Both the position numbers and the translations under genes were made by a program. Below are positions 43,225 through 52,351 of a DNA stretch of 64,000 nucleotides, piece after piece; within the stretch, counting starts at the first letter, position 1; every line of letters starts with the position of its first letter. The stretch comes from Mesorhizobium australicum. GTDB taxonomy: Bacteria; Pseudomonadota; Alphaproteobacteria; Rhizobiales; Rhizobiaceae. The notes beneath the pieces were generated by a model, which was not told the DNA's origin, ran no database searches, and worked only from the letters and a program-made list of their open reading frames with translations. Where the stretch lies: contig NZ_FXBL01000004.1 in NCBI RefSeq assembly GCF_900177325.1, forward strand, positions 2,232,001-2,296,000. The letters run 5' to 3'.

Positions 43225-43332
43225 CGCCGTCATGCCCGGGCTTGACCCGAGCATCTGCGGCGTTGGTCACTGTTGCACGACGTCAATCGCAAGGGTCGGC
43301 AGATGCTCGGGTCAAACCCGGGCATGACGGCG
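43225..43332. repeat. 34-bp-arm inverted repeat (dispersed palindromic element)
   Basis: Left arm 43225-43258 and right arm 43299-43332 are complementary at 33 of 34 positions, with a 40-bp loop. The arm contains the ATGCCCGGGCTTGACCCG type sequence that is scattered through many alphaproteobacterial genomes. It sits between the DUF3168 and tail tube genes and would form a strong RNA hairpin there. Confidence 0.85.
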
Positions 43333-43365
43333 CAGATTTTTTAACGTCAGATCAGGGAGACCTTC

Positions 43366-43782
43366 ATGGTCGCACAGAAGGGCAAGGACCTGCTGCTGAA
43401 GCTCGACCAGAGCGGAGAGGGCAGCTTCGTCACGGTGGCGGGGCTGCGGACGAAGCGGCTCGCCTTCAACAGCGAGACGGTGGACGTGACGGATTCGGAG
43501 AGCGCGGGACGCTGGCGTGAATTGCTCGCCGGCTCGGGCGTGCAGCGGGCTTCGCTGTCGGGCGCGGGCATCTTCAAGGACCAGGCGTCGGATGCGGCGA
43601 TCCGCAGCGCATTCTTTTCCGGCGCGATCCGCGACTGGCAGGCCGTGGTGCCGGATTTCGGCACGGTGGAAGGCCCGTTCCAGATCACCTCGCTCGAATA
43701 TACCGGCGCGCATGACGGCGAGGTGACCTTCGAGATCGCGCTGGAATCGGCGGGGCTGGTCGCCTTCGAGGCCGCAGCATGA
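43366..43782 (+). CDS. GTA major tail (tube) protein (ORF9-like)
   Basis: This protein of 138 residues is from the phage major tail protein family (TIGR02126): QKGKDLLLKLDQSG, GLRTKRLAFNSETVDVTDSES, WRELLAGSGVQRASLSGAGIF and FQITSLEYTGAHDGEVTFEIALESAG. It polymerises into the tail tube. AGGGAGACC precedes ATG 43366. The four-base overlap with the next gene (ATGA) starts a coupled group running to the tape measure. Confidence 0.92.
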   Translation: MVAQKGKDLLLKLDQSGEGSFVTVAGLRTKRLAFNSETVDVTDSESAGRWRELLAGSGVQRASLSGAGIFKDQASDAAIRSAFFSGAIRDWQAVVPDFGTVEGPFQITSLEYTGAHDGEVTFEIALESAGLVAFEAAA

Positions 43783-44117
43783 GCGTGAACCGGCACCGCG
43801 GCGAGATCGCGGCGACGTTTGACGGCAAGCCGTTCAGGCTTTGCCTGACGCTCGGCGCGCTGGCCGAGCTGGAGGATGCGTTTGCAGCCGAGGACCTGTC
43901 GGCGCTCGTGGCGCGCCTTTCCGCAGGACGGCTGTCGGCCTCGGACATTGTGCGTATCCTCGGCTGCGGGCTGCGCGGTGCCGGACACGCGGTGAGCGAC
44001 GACGAGGTGCGCGCGATGCGCTGCGAGGACGGCATTGCCGGCTTTGCGCGGATCGTGAGCGAACTTCTGACGGCGACGTTCGGCAGCGCGAAGGAGCGCC
44101 CGTCCACGGACCCTTAA
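43779..44117 (+). CDS. GTA gp10 family protein
   Basis: This protein of 112 residues has the GTA_gp10 signature: NRHRGEIAATFDGKPFRLCLTLGALAELEDAFAAEDLSALV, then SASDIVRILGCGLRGAGHAVSDDEV. It lies between tail tube and tape measure genes and, with the next short gene, fills the place of the tail assembly chaperone pair. In contrast with the prophage there is no slippery heptamer at its end. Confidence 0.9.
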   Translation: MSVNRHRGEIAATFDGKPFRLCLTLGALAELEDAFAAEDLSALVARLSAGRLSASDIVRILGCGLRGAGHAVSDDEVRAMRCEDGIAGFARIVSELLTATFGSAKERPSTDP

Positions 44118-44161
44118 GTGCCGCAGCGGGCGCGCCGGCGGCCTTTCCCTGGGCGCAGGCG

Positions 44162-44347
44162 ATGACCATCGGGCTTGGCCTGCTGCGGCTTTCACCAAAG
44201 GATTTCTGGGCGATGAGCCCGCGCGAATTCGACCGCGCGGTGCGCGTGCTGTTTCCAGCGGGAGACGGCGCACCCGGCCGTGCGTCGTTCGAGGCGCTGA
44301 TGCGCCGCTTTCCGGATGAGGAGAAGGACGGATGGACGAAGAGGTGA
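44162..44347 (+). CDS. GTA tail assembly chaperone (ORF10.1-like)
   Basis: The conserved sequence MTIGLGLLRLSPKDFWAMSPREFDRAV followed by SFEALMRRFPDEE identifies the short chaperone of the rcc01693/TIGR02216 family. ATG 44162 gives 61 residues. The conserved part seems to begin slightly earlier (FPWAQAM), but no acceptable start lies upstream in this frame, so either 44162 is used or translation enters from the gp10 gene. The end overlaps the tape measure start by 16 bp. Confidence 0.7.
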   Translation: MTIGLGLLRLSPKDFWAMSPREFDRAVRVLFPAGDGAPGRASFEALMRRFPDEEKDGWTKR

Positions 44348-44898
44348 TCGTCTCGGTCAGGGCGGACACGGCGCCGTTTGCCGACGCGCTGGCGGAGCTG
44401 GAGGGCCTGGCGGACGCCTTCGGGTCGCAGCTGACCGGAGCGCTGAAGTCGGCGGTGATCGGCGGCAAGGAACTGGACGACATCCTGCGCCGCGTCGCGC
44501 TGAACCTCGCGGGCATGGCGCTGAACCAGGGCCTGGCGCCGCTGCAGTCGCTGTTCGGCTCGTTCTTTTCCGGCCTGCTGGGCGGGATCCTGCCCTTCGA
44601 GAAGGGCGGCGTGCCGGGGCGCGTGACCCCGTTCGCGGCCGGCGGCGTGGTCGCCGCCCCGACCTATTTCGGCATGCAGGGCGGGCTCGGCCTGATGGGC
44701 GAGGCGGGCGCGGAGGCGATCCTGCCGCTGCAACGCACCGCCGACGGGCGTCTGGGCGTGGCGGCGGGCGGCGGTGCGGCCACGCAGACGATCGTGTTCA
44801 ACGTGACGAGCCCCGACGCGGCCTCCTTCCGCAAGTCCGAGGCGCAGATCTCCGCGATGCTGGCGCGAGCGGCGTCGAGGGGGATGAGGGGGATTTAG
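44332..44898 (+). CDS. GTA tape measure protein (ORF11-like), short
   Basis: This tape measure has 188 residues, short as is usual in GTAs. The N-terminus [25 protein letters not shown] and the amphipathic middle [27 protein letters not shown] match phage tape measure and GTA gp11 proteins. The C-terminus has [20 protein letters not shown] and [20 protein letters not shown], the tail end shared with longer tape measures. By the rule that tape length sets tail length, it implies a far shorter tail than the 638-residue prophage tape. Repeat array 4 starts five bases after the stop. Confidence 0.9.
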   Translation: MDEEVIVSVRADTAPFADALAELEGLADAFGSQLTGALKSAVIGGKELDDILRRVALNLAGMALNQGLAPLQSLFGSFFSGLLGGILPFEKGGVPGRVTPFAAGGVVAAPTYFGMQGGLGLMGEAGAEAILPLQRTADGRLGVAAGGGAATQTIVFNVTSPDAASFRKSEAQISAMLARAASRGMRGI

Positions 44899-44900
44899 GG

Positions 44901-45045
<145 letters not shown>

Positions 45046-45065
45046 TCACGACGGGACCAACCACC

Positions 45066-45716
45066 ATGACCGACCTTTCCACCTTTCACGACGTGGTGTT
45101 TCCGATTGCCGTGTCCTTCGGGGCGACGGGTGGGCCGGAGCGGCGCAATGAGATCGTCGAGCTGATGTCGGGGCGCGAGACGCGCAATGCGCGCTTTGCC
45201 CATGCCAGGCGGCGCTATGATGCCGGAACGGGGCTGCGTTCGACCGACGACCTCTACGATGTGCTCGCCTTCTTCGAGGCGCGGCGCGGCTCGCTGCATG
45301 CGTTCCGGTTCCGCGATCCGTTCGACATGACGTCCGGGCGACCGGAGGCGGAGCCGACGCCTCTCGACCAGCCGATCGGCGCTGGAGACGGAGAGACGGC
45401 GACGTTCCAGCTCGCCAAGACCTATGGCGATGGAGCGGATGCGTATGTGCGGCCGGTGACGAGACCGGTGGCCGGCAGCGTGCGGGTCGCGGTGGGCGGT
45501 GAAGAGGTCGGGGAGGGTGTGGCGTTCATGGTCGACGCCGCGACAGGTGTCGTGACCTTTCTCCCGGGCCATGTGCCGGGCGAGGGCACCGCGGTAACGG
45601 CGGGGTTCGCGTTCCATGTCCCGGTGCGCTTCGATACCGACCGGATCGAGGCGAGCCTGGCAAGCTTTCGCGCCGGCACGGTGCCGACCATTCCGCTGGT
45701 CGAGGTGGTCGCATGA
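45066..45716 (+). CDS. GTA DUF2460 distal tail protein (ORF12-like)
   Basis: From ATG 45066 the product has 216 residues. Motifs are FHDVVFPIAVSFGATGGPERRNEIVELMSGRETRN, FRFRDPFDMTSG and FHVPVRFDTDRIEASL. It is the distal tail component between tube and hub. It is paralogous to the prophage protein at 3526-4158. The same frame reads through the TACTGCC array upstream as a PTAYCLL repeat, which is not a real N-terminus. Confidence 0.93.
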   Translation: MTDLSTFHDVVFPIAVSFGATGGPERRNEIVELMSGRETRNARFAHARRRYDAGTGLRSTDDLYDVLAFFEARRGSLHAFRFRDPFDMTSGRPEAEPTPLDQPIGAGDGETATFQLAKTYGDGADAYVRPVTRPVAGSVRVAVGGEEVGEGVAFMVDAATGVVTFLPGHVPGEGTAVTAGFAFHVPVRFDTDRIEASLASFRAGTVPTIPLVEVVA

Positions 45717-46597
45717 GCGGCTTCTCGGAGGATTTCCTTGCGCATCTGGCGCGGGATGTGACGACGCTCTGCCACTGCTGGACGGTGGCGCGAACGGACG
45801 GGTTTGTCCTCGGCTTCACCGACCACGACCGGACATTGACGGTCGGCGGCGCGTCCTGCGAGCCGCAGAGCGGCATGACCGCGACCGAGGCGCGCGATGC
45901 GATCGGGTTGGCCGGCGACGCGACCGATGTCGAGGGCGCGCTGTCGTCAGATGCGATCAGCGAGGCGGACATCGCGGCAGGTCGCTATGACGGCGCCGTG
46001 GTGACGACCTATCTGGTCAACTGGCGCGCGCCCGAACAGAACGCGGTGGTGCGCAGGGCGACGGTGGGCAAGATCACACGCGCCGACGGCGCGTTCCGCG
46101 TCGAGCTGAACGGGCCGGCGGCGTCTCTGGAGAAGCGCGTGGGGCGGCACTTCCGCCGGACCTGCGATGCGCGGCTGGGCGACGGACGGTGCGGCTTCGA
46201 CCTGACGCAGGAAGGCTTTCACGGCGCGGGCGCGGTGACGGAGCAGCGAGGCGCGGAAATCGACGTCTCCGGTCTCGATACGTTTGCGGCCAGCTGGTTC
46301 GCACATGGCGAACTGAACTGGACGAGCGGTGCGCTCGATGGGCGGACGGCGCGGATCGCGGTGCATCGCAGGGAGGGCAGTCGCGTGACGCTGACGCTCG
46401 ACGAGGGCGGTGAGGGTGTCGAGACGGGGGATGCGTTCGCGATCGTCGCCGGCTGCGACAAGCGCTTCGAAACCTGTCGAACGAAATTTGCCAACCGACT
46501 CAATTTCCGCGGTTTTCCGCACATGCCGGGCAATGACGCGGCCTATGCCTATGTGACCGACGGCATCGAGTTCGACGGCGGGGCGCTGGTGCCGTGA
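45713..46597 (+). CDS. GTA DUF2163 hub protein (ORF13-like)
   Basis: This protein of 294 residues is coupled to the DUF2460 gene by ATGA at 45713. Landmarks are VTTLCHCWTVARTDGFVLGFTDHDRTL, VEGALSSDAISEADIAAGRYDGAVV, FRRTCDARLGDGRCGFDL and CDKRFETCRTKFANRLNFRGFPHMPGND. It forms part of the baseplate hub. Its paralogue in the prophage is at 4155-5066. Confidence 0.93.
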   Translation: MSGFSEDFLAHLARDVTTLCHCWTVARTDGFVLGFTDHDRTLTVGGASCEPQSGMTATEARDAIGLAGDATDVEGALSSDAISEADIAAGRYDGAVVTTYLVNWRAPEQNAVVRRATVGKITRADGAFRVELNGPAASLEKRVGRHFRRTCDARLGDGRCGFDLTQEGFHGAGAVTEQRGAEIDVSGLDTFAASWFAHGELNWTSGALDGRTARIAVHRREGSRVTLTLDEGGEGVETGDAFAIVAGCDKRFETCRTKFANRLNFRGFPHMPGNDAAYAYVTDGIEFDGGALVP

Positions 46598-47031
46598 GCG
46601 CGGCGGCGGAGAGGATCGTCGCCGCAGCACTTGGCTGGCTCGGCACGCCCTATCGGCACCAGGGTGCACGGAAGGGCGTGGGCTGCGACTGCCTAGGCCT
46701 GGTGCGCGGCGTGTGGCGCGAAGTCTATGGCGCGGAAACCGAGGCGCCTGGGCCTTATGCCGCCGACTGGGCGGAGACCGGCGAGGGCGATCCGCTGATG
46801 GCAGCGGCGCGCCGGCATTGCCGGGAGAAGGGGCAACGGCCCGTCGCGGCCGGCGACCTGCTGCTCTTCCGCATCCGGCCAAGGTTGCCGGCGCGGCATT
46901 GCGGCATCGCGGTCGCGCCGGACCGGTTTCTCCATGCATATCAGGGCCATGCGGTGGTTTCCTCGCCGCTCGACCCGCACTGGCGCCGCAGGCTTTGCGG
47001 CACGTTTTCCTTTCCGGACCTTCGAGGCTGA
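46594..47031 (+). CDS. GTA NlpC/P60 peptidase (ORF14-like)
   Basis: GTG 46594 overlaps the DUF2163 stop; product 145 residues. The catalytic Cys is in GVGCDCLGLVRGVWRE, and the histidines are in ARHCGIAVAP and FLHAYQGH. It cuts peptidoglycan crosslinks during DNA delivery. Its sequence aligns over the full length with the prophage enzyme at 5044-5484 (WIDTPY/WLGTPY, CDCLGLVRGVWR, ADWAE). Confidence 0.93.
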   Translation: MSAAAERIVAAALGWLGTPYRHQGARKGVGCDCLGLVRGVWREVYGAETEAPGPYAADWAETGEGDPLMAAARRHCREKGQRPVAAGDLLLFRIRPRLPARHCGIAVAPDRFLHAYQGHAVVSSPLDPHWRRRLCGTFSFPDLRG

Positions 47032-47033
47032 CC

Positions 47034-50000
47034 ATGGCGACATTGATCCTGCAGGCCGCCGGGGCGTTTCTCGGCGGCTTTTTCGGCACGACCGGCGCGG
47101 CTGTGCTGGGTGCAGCGGGATCGATGGCCGGCTACCTGATCGACCGAGCGCTGATCAATTCGACGCTGCATCGCGAGGGGCCGCGGCTCGATGCGATGCG
47201 GCCCTTCACCGGCGAGGAGGGCGCGCCGATGGCGCGTGTCTACGGCGCGGCCCGCATCGGCGGCACGCTGATCTGGGCGACGCGCTTCGAGGAAGCGAGC
47301 CATACCGAGCGCCAGGGCTTCAAGGGCGGCGCGCGGACGACGACCTATTCCTACTTCGCCAATGCCGCCTTCGGCCTGTGCGAGGGAGAGATCGCCGGCA
47401 TCCGCCGTGTCTGGGCCGACGGGCGCGAGGTGGATCTGAGCGAGGTCGAGATCCGCATCCATCGCGGCGGCGAGGGGCAGATGCCCGACACGCTGGTGGA
47501 GGCGAAGCAGGGGGAGGGCAAGACGCCCGCCTATCGGGGCACGGCCTATGCGGTGTTGGAGCGCTTTCCGATCGGCGACTATGGAAACCGGCTCCCGCAG
47601 ATGCAGTTCGAAGTGCTGCGGCCGATCGGCGATTTCGGCGCGCGGCTCACGGCGGTGGCGCTGATTCCCGGCGCGACAGAGCACGGGCTGGCGAGCGAGC
47701 GCGTCACCAAGACGATAAGGCGCGGCGAGACGGAGATCGTCAACCGGCACGTGCTGTTCGCAGAGACCGACATCGACGCCTCGCTGGACGAGCTCGCCAT
47801 GCTCGCGCCGAACCTGAAGCATGTGGCGCTGGTGGTGACCTGGTTCGGCGACGATCTGCGCGCCGGCGCATGCGACCTCTATCCGGCCGTTGTGGAGGCG
47901 GAAGGGCCGTTTCTCGGCACTGGCTGGAGCGTGAACGGGCTGAGCGCGGCCGACGCCAGGACGGTGTCGCAGCATGGCGGCGCTGCCTATGGCGGCACGC
48001 CGTCGGATAGGTCCGTGGTGCAGGCGATCGAGGCGATCAAGGCGCGGGGATGGGAGGTGACGCTCTATCCGTTCGTGATGATGGATGTGCCGCCCGGCAA
48101 CGGACTGCCGGACCCGCATGGCGCGACAGAGCAGGCGGCCTATCCCTGGCGCGGGCGGATCTCGTGCTTTCCGGGGCCGGAGCAGGAGGGCAGCGCGGAC
48201 GTGACGGCGACCGCGCGAGCGCAGGTCGAGGCCTTCTGCGGCGCGGCGGAGGCGGGCGAGTTTGCCGATGGCGACGACACGGTAATCTTCGCCGGCGACG
48301 CGGACGACTGGGGCTATCGCCGGCTGGTGCTGCATTATGCGCACCTGGCGGCACTTGCCGGCGGCGTCGACGCCTTCCTGATCGGCTCCGAGCTGCGTGG
48401 GCTGACGACCCTGCGCGACGGGGCGAACGCGTTTCCCTTTGTCGAGCAGCTGGTGGCGTTGGCGGCCGATGTGCGCGGCATCCTCGGTGGTGGCACGAAG
48501 ATTACCTACGGCGCGGACTGGAGCGAGTATTTCGGCCATCACACGGCGGGCGGCGACGTATTCTTCCACCTCGACCCGCTGTGGGCGAGCGGGAACATCG
48601 ATGCGCTGGGCATCGACAACTACATGCCGCTGTCGGACTGGCGCGACGAGGATTTTGCCGGAGGCAATCCGGATGGTTTTGCCTCACCCTACGATCGCGA
48701 CGGGCTGCGGCGCGGCATCGCCTCGGGCGAGGGCTTCAACTGGTTCTATCCGGACGCCGAGGCAAGGCGGGTGCGGGAGCGGATGCCGGTCGCGGACGGG
48801 CTGGCGGGCAAGGATTGGGTATTTCGCTACAAGGACCTCCGATCGTGGTGGTCGAACCGGCATTTCGATCGCGTCGGCGGCGTGGAGAGTGCGGAACCGA
48901 CGGCGTGGGAGCCGCGGTCCAAGCCGCTGTGGTTCACGGAGCTGGGCTGTGCCGCCGTCGACAAGGGGCCGAACCAGCCGAACGTCTTTCCGGACCCGAA
49001 ATCGTCGGAAAACGCGCTGCCCTACTTTTCGAACGGCGGGCGCTCCGACCTTGCGCAGCGGCGGTTTCTGGAGGCGCATCTGCGCCATTGGACGCCGGGC
49101 GGGGAGGATTTTGTCGAGACGGACAATCCGGTGTCGGACGTCTATGGCGGACGCATGCTCGATGCGGAGCGGGTCTATGCCTGGGCCTGGGACGCGCGGC
49201 CGTTTCCGGCCTTTCCGCTGGAGCGCGAGGTGTGGCGCGATGGCGAGAACTGGCTCGCCGGCCACTGGCTGAACGGCAGGCTTGGCGCGGTCGAGATCAC
49301 CGACGTGATCGAAAGCGTCTGTGCCGAATGCGGGCTCGAGGTAGATGCGCGGGCGGCGGACGGTATGGTGGCTGGTTACGTGCTGCCGCAGCCGGGCAGC
49401 GGGCGCGACGCGCTGTCGCCGCTGGTCGAGCTGTTCGATCTGGCGTTCGATGCGTCGGGTGCTGCGCCGCGCTTCGCGACCATCGGCGCGTCGGCGGAGC
49501 CGGCCTTCGCCATCGACGATCCGGTGTCGGCGGGCGAGGGACGGCCGGCGATCGAGCTCACGCGGCCGCCGGACCTGGAGCTTCCGACCGAGGCGCTGCT
49601 GGGCTTTGGCGATCCGCTGGACGACTATCAGTCGGGCGCCGCGCGCGCCGCACGTGGGGGCGGGCAGAACGTCGCCAGCCTCGACCTGCCGGGCGCGATC
49701 GAGGCGGGGCAGGCGGAGGCGCTTGCCGCGGACTGGCTGCGCCGCGCCTGGACCGGCCGCGAGACGGCGCGGTTTGCGGTGCCCGCGCGGCAACGCGCCC
49801 CGAGGCCGGGAAGCCTGGTGGCACTGCCCGGCCGGGCCGGGGGCGAGTTCGTGGTGAGCGCCATCGAGGAAGGGCTGACGCGGCAGATCGAGGCGCGGCG
49901 CATCCTGCGCCTGCCGCCAGCGCCCGACCGGGCAAGATTGCCGGCGAAGCGTGCGACAGGCAGCGCACAGCCCGGCGCGCCGCTGGCGCTGTTCCTCGAC

Positions 50001-50915
50001 CTGCCGTCGGCGGGCGGCGAAGCCGCGTACGAGCGCTTCAAGGTCGCGGCCCATGCCAAGCCCTGGACGACGCAGCAGGTCTATTGCTCGCCGGAGGAGA
50101 CCGGGTTCGAGCTGCGCGCGACGCTGACGCGTCGCGCCACGATCGGCGAACTGGCGCAGGCCTTGCCGCCCGGCGCGGAGGGCAGGCTAGACGAATTCGG
50201 CGCCGTGGTCGTGCGGCTTTACGCCGGCGCGCTGGCGAGCGTGCCGCTGGCGCAGATGCTGAACGGCGGTAACGTGATTGCCATCCGCTCGGCGGCCGGA
50301 AGCTGGGAGCTCGTGCAGTTCGCCGATGCCGAGGAAATCGAGCCAGGCGTCTGGCGGCTGACGCAGCTCCTGCGCGGCCAGCTCGGCACCGCCGATGCGA
50401 TGACGGCCGGCGCGGCGATTGGCGCGGATGTCGTGCTGCTGGACAGTGCCGTGCAGTCGGCGGGGCTGCGCGAGGGCGAGGCGGGGCTGGAACTGTCCTG
50501 GCGGGTCGGCCCGGCCGGGCGCGAGTTCGGGGCCGACATGACGGTGACCGAGACCCATATCGGCGGCGCGCGCGCCGGCCTGCCGCTGTCGCCGGTGCAT
50601 CTCAAGGCCGAGAGGCAGGCGGACGGCGGCTTCGTCTTCACCTGGGTGCGGCGCGGGCGGCTCGACGCGGACAGCTGGACGGGCGTCGAGATCCCGCAGG
50701 ACGAGCCGTTCGTGACCTATGTGCTGCGCATCGGCGAGCCGGGCGGCGCGGCCGCGCGGCAGGTCGCTGTCGGCGAGCCGTCATGGACCTATGCGGCCGC
50801 GAGCATCGCCGCGGATTTCCCGGTGCTGCCGGACGAACTGGAACTCGACGTGCGGCAGCTCGGCCGTGCAGGCGAGGGCATCGCCGGCCGGCTTACATTC
50901 GCGACCGCCGGCTGA
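47034..50915 (+). CDS. GTA baseplate multidomain hub protein (ORF15, TIM-barrel-like)
   Basis: From ATG 47034 the product has 1293 residues. The N-terminus is hydrophobic and Gly-rich (LQAAGAFLGGFFGTTGAAVLGAAG), followed by HREGPRLDAMRPF and TLIWATRF. The TIM-barrel-like domain at about 440-760 contains YGADWSEYFGHH, ALGIDNYMPLSDWRDE and FTELGCAAVDKGPNQPN. The phage tail domain and C-terminal beta domains end near LTQLLRGQLGTADAM. The frame is also open about 320 bp further upstream through the peptidase gene, which is rejected. It is the receptor-contact and DNA-channel hub. Its paralogue is at 5484-9407. Confidence 0.94.
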   Translation: MATLILQAAGAFLGGFFGTTGAAVLGAAGSMAGYLIDRALINSTLHREGPRLDAMRPFTGEEGAPMARVYGAARIGGTLIWATRFEEASHTERQGFKGGARTTTYSYFANAAFGLCEGEIAGIRRVWADGREVDLSEVEIRIHRGGEGQMPDTLVEAKQGEGKTPAYRGTAYAVLERFPIGDYGNRLPQMQFEVLRPIGDFGARLTAVALIPGATEHGLASERVTKTIRRGETEIVNRHVLFAETDIDASLDELAMLAPNLKHVALVVTWFGDDLRAGACDLYPAVVEAEGPFLGTGWSVNGLSAADARTVSQHGGAAYGGTPSDRSVVQAIEAIKARGWEVTLYPFVMMDVPPGNGLPDPHGATEQAAYPWRGRISCFPGPEQEGSADVTATARAQVEAFCGAAEAGEFADGDDTVIFAGDADDWGYRRLVLHYAHLAALAGGVDAFLIGSELRGLTTLRDGANAFPFVEQLVALAADVRGILGGGTKITYGADWSEYFGHHTAGGDVFFHLDPLWASGNIDALGIDNYMPLSDWRDEDFAGGNPDGFASPYDRDGLRRGIASGEGFNWFYPDAEARRVRERMPVADGLAGKDWVFRYKDLRSWWSNRHFDRVGGVESAEPTAWEPRSKPLWFTELGCAAVDKGPNQPNVFPDPKSSENALPYFSNGGRSDLAQRRFLEAHLRHWTPGGEDFVETDNPVSDVYGGRMLDAERVYAWAWDARPFPAFPLEREVWRDGENWLAGHWLNGRLGAVEITDVIESVCAECGLEVDARAADGMVAGYVLPQPGSGRDALSPLVELFDLAFDASGAAPRFATIGASAEPAFAIDDPVSAGEGRPAIELTRPPDLELPTEALLGFGDPLDDYQSGAARAARGGGQNVASLDLPGAIEAGQAEALAADWLRRAWTGRETARFAVPARQRAPRPGSLVALPGRAGGEFVVSAIEEGLTRQIEARRILRLPPAPDRARLPAKRATGSAQPGAPLALFLDLPSAGGEAAYERFKVAAHAKPWTTQQVYCSPEETGFELRATLTRRATIGELAQALPPGAEGRLDEFGAVVVRLYAGALASVPLAQMLNGGNVIAIRSAAGSWELVQFADAEEIEPGVWRLTQLLRGQLGTADAMTAGAAIGADVVLLDSAVQSAGLREGEAGLELSWRVGPAGREFGADMTVTETHIGGARAGLPLSPVHLKAERQADGGFVFTWVRRGRLDADSWTGVEIPQDEPFVTYVLRIGEPGGAAARQVAVGEPSWTYAAASIAADFPVLPDELELDVRQLGRAGEGIAGRLTFATAG

Positions 50916-50994
50916 GCTACGGCCAACCGGACATGTGACGGGCCCGGATCGAACCGACCGTTCCAACAGACCATCCCAACCAAGGAGACGACCC

Positions 50995-51201
50995 ATGACC
51001 ACGGCAAAACCCTGGTACCTCTCGCGCACGATCTGGGCCTCGATCGTGGCCGTGCTGTCTGGAGGGGCAGGCTATTTCGGGATTCCGATTGGCGGTGTGG
51101 AGAACGGCGAGCTGACGGACGCGCTGCTGCAGGCGGTGTCGGCTGTGGCGGGGCTGGTGGCGATTTTGGGGAGGCTGGGGGCGAAGGATCGGATTGGGTG
51201 A
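50995..51201 (+). CDS. holin-like small membrane protein at end of GTA cluster
   Basis: ATG 50995 has AAGGAG at 50982-50987 upstream. The 68-residue product has two hydrophobic segments (TIWASIVAVLSGGAGYFGIPI and LLQAVSAVAGLVAILGRL) joined by a short acidic loop. This layout is typical of small phage holins or holin-associated proteins. It is not part of the RcGTA core. A holin would help release GTA particles; that role is inferred from topology and position only. Confidence 0.65.
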   Translation: MTTAKPWYLSRTIWASIVAVLSGGAGYFGIPIGGVENGELTDALLQAVSAVAGLVAILGRLGAKDRIG

Positions 51202-51258
51202 GGTCCATGCCGTCATCATTCATTCCCCGTTCAGCCGATCTGCGCTAGAACGCTGGCC

Positions 51259-51546
51259 ATGAACACGTTCCACACCCTCAGGCGCGCCATGATCGTGCTG
51301 CTGCTTTCCGCCTCGGCGGCGTTCGCCGCGCCGGTGGCGGCACCTCTCGATGCGCCGGTGCTGGCACAGCCAGTCGCTGCGAACTGTAACGCGATCGCGC
51401 AGCAGATGGCGGCGCAGTATGGCGGCAAGGCGCGGGCGACGCTGCAGAACCGTGGCGGCCAGCAGGTCTGCGTCGTCGTTATCGTGGTCGAAGGCAAGAA
51501 CGGCCAGCGCGCGCAGCGGATCGAGCAGGTCGTGCCGGCGAATTGA
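51259..51546 (+). CDS. small periplasmic protein, FeuN-like
   Basis: This protein of 95 residues has a signal peptide ending near SAAFAAPVAA. The mature part has two cysteines (ANCNAIAQQMAAQYGGKARA and QQVCVVVIVVEG) and an alternating beta pattern. In Sinorhizobium a small periplasmic protein, FeuN, encoded just upstream of feuP, holds the FeuQ kinase in check. Position and type agree here; sequence identity could not be tested. Confidence 0.6.
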   Translation: MNTFHTLRRAMIVLLLSASAAFAAPVAAPLDAPVLAQPVAANCNAIAQQMAAQYGGKARATLQNRGGQQVCVVVIVVEGKNGQRAQRIEQVVPAN

Positions 51547-51685
51547 GGCCAATTGCGCGAACGGCGGTCGGGCGCGGCGGGGATTTGCTGGCCGTTGGAT
51601 GCGCGGCCGTCCGGTTTGCAAGCGAATGGCCGGATCCCGGCCGAATTGCCGCCGGCCGGTCGCATGAGGGAACAGAGGGGGACGA

Positions 51686-52351
51686 ATGCGAATTCTGGTC
51701 GTCGAGGATGACAAGGAGCTGAACCGGCAGCTGGCGGAGGCGCTGGTCGACGCAGGTTATGTCGTCGACCGCGCCTATGACGGCGAGGAGGGGCATTTCC
51801 TCGGCGACACCGAGCCGTATGACGCGGTGGTGCTCGACATCGGCCTGCCGCAGATGGACGGCATCTCCGTGATGGAGAAATGGCGCCGCGAAGGGCGCAA
51901 GATGCCAGTGCTGATGCTGACCGCGCGCGACCGCTGGAGCGACAAGGTCGCCGGCATCGACGCGGGCGCCGACGACTATGTGACCAAGCCGTTCCATATC
52001 GAGGAAGTGCTGGCGCGCATCCGGGCGCTGATCCGCCGCGCGGCGGGGCATGCCTCGTCCGAGCTGGTCTGCGGGCCGGTCAGGCTCGACACGGCGGCCT
52101 CGAAGGTCGACGTCAACGGCAAGCCTCTCAAGCTCACCTCGCACGAGTTCCGCCTGCTTGCCTATCTGATGCACCATGTCGGCAAGGTCGTGTCGCGCAC
52201 GGAACTGGTGGAACACCTCTACGACCAGGATTTCGATCGCGATTCCAACACGATCGAGGTGTTCGTCGGCCGGCTGCGCAAGAAGATGGGCATCGACATG
52301 ATCGAGACTGTGCGCGGCATGGGCTATCGCCTGCGCGAGCCCGATGCGTGA
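51686..52351 (+). CDS. feuP: OmpR-family response regulator, FeuP-like
   Basis: This protein of 221 residues has a receiver domain with acidic pocket EDD at 7-9, phospho-acceptor Asp51 (VVLDIGLPQMDG) and Lys in DDYVTKPF. The winged-helix domain has LTSHEFRLLAYLMHH, DRDSNTIEVFVGRLRKKMG and TVRGMGYRL. In rhizobia FeuP controls cyclic glucan export (ndvA) and osmoadaptation. It is followed directly by the kinase gene (GTGA overlap). The FeuP label comes from the neighbourhood and the overall sequence, so it is probable, not proven. Confidence 0.8.
   Translation: MRILVVEDDKELNRQLAEALVDAGYVVDRAYDGEEGHFLGDTEPYDAVVLDIGLPQMDGISVMEKWRREGRKMPVLMLTARDRWSDKVAGIDAGADDYVTKPFHIEEVLARIRALIRRAAGHASSELVCGPVRLDTAASKVDVNGKPLKLTSHEFRLLAYLMHHVGKVVSRTELVEHLYDQDFDRDSNTIEVFVGRLRKKMGIDMIETVRGMGYRLREPDA

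Noticed and set aside
46941..50054. Two long minus-strand frames across the GTA hub gene
   Set aside because: Shadows of the hub gene; no ribosome binding sites or domain features, and opposite to the whole cluster.
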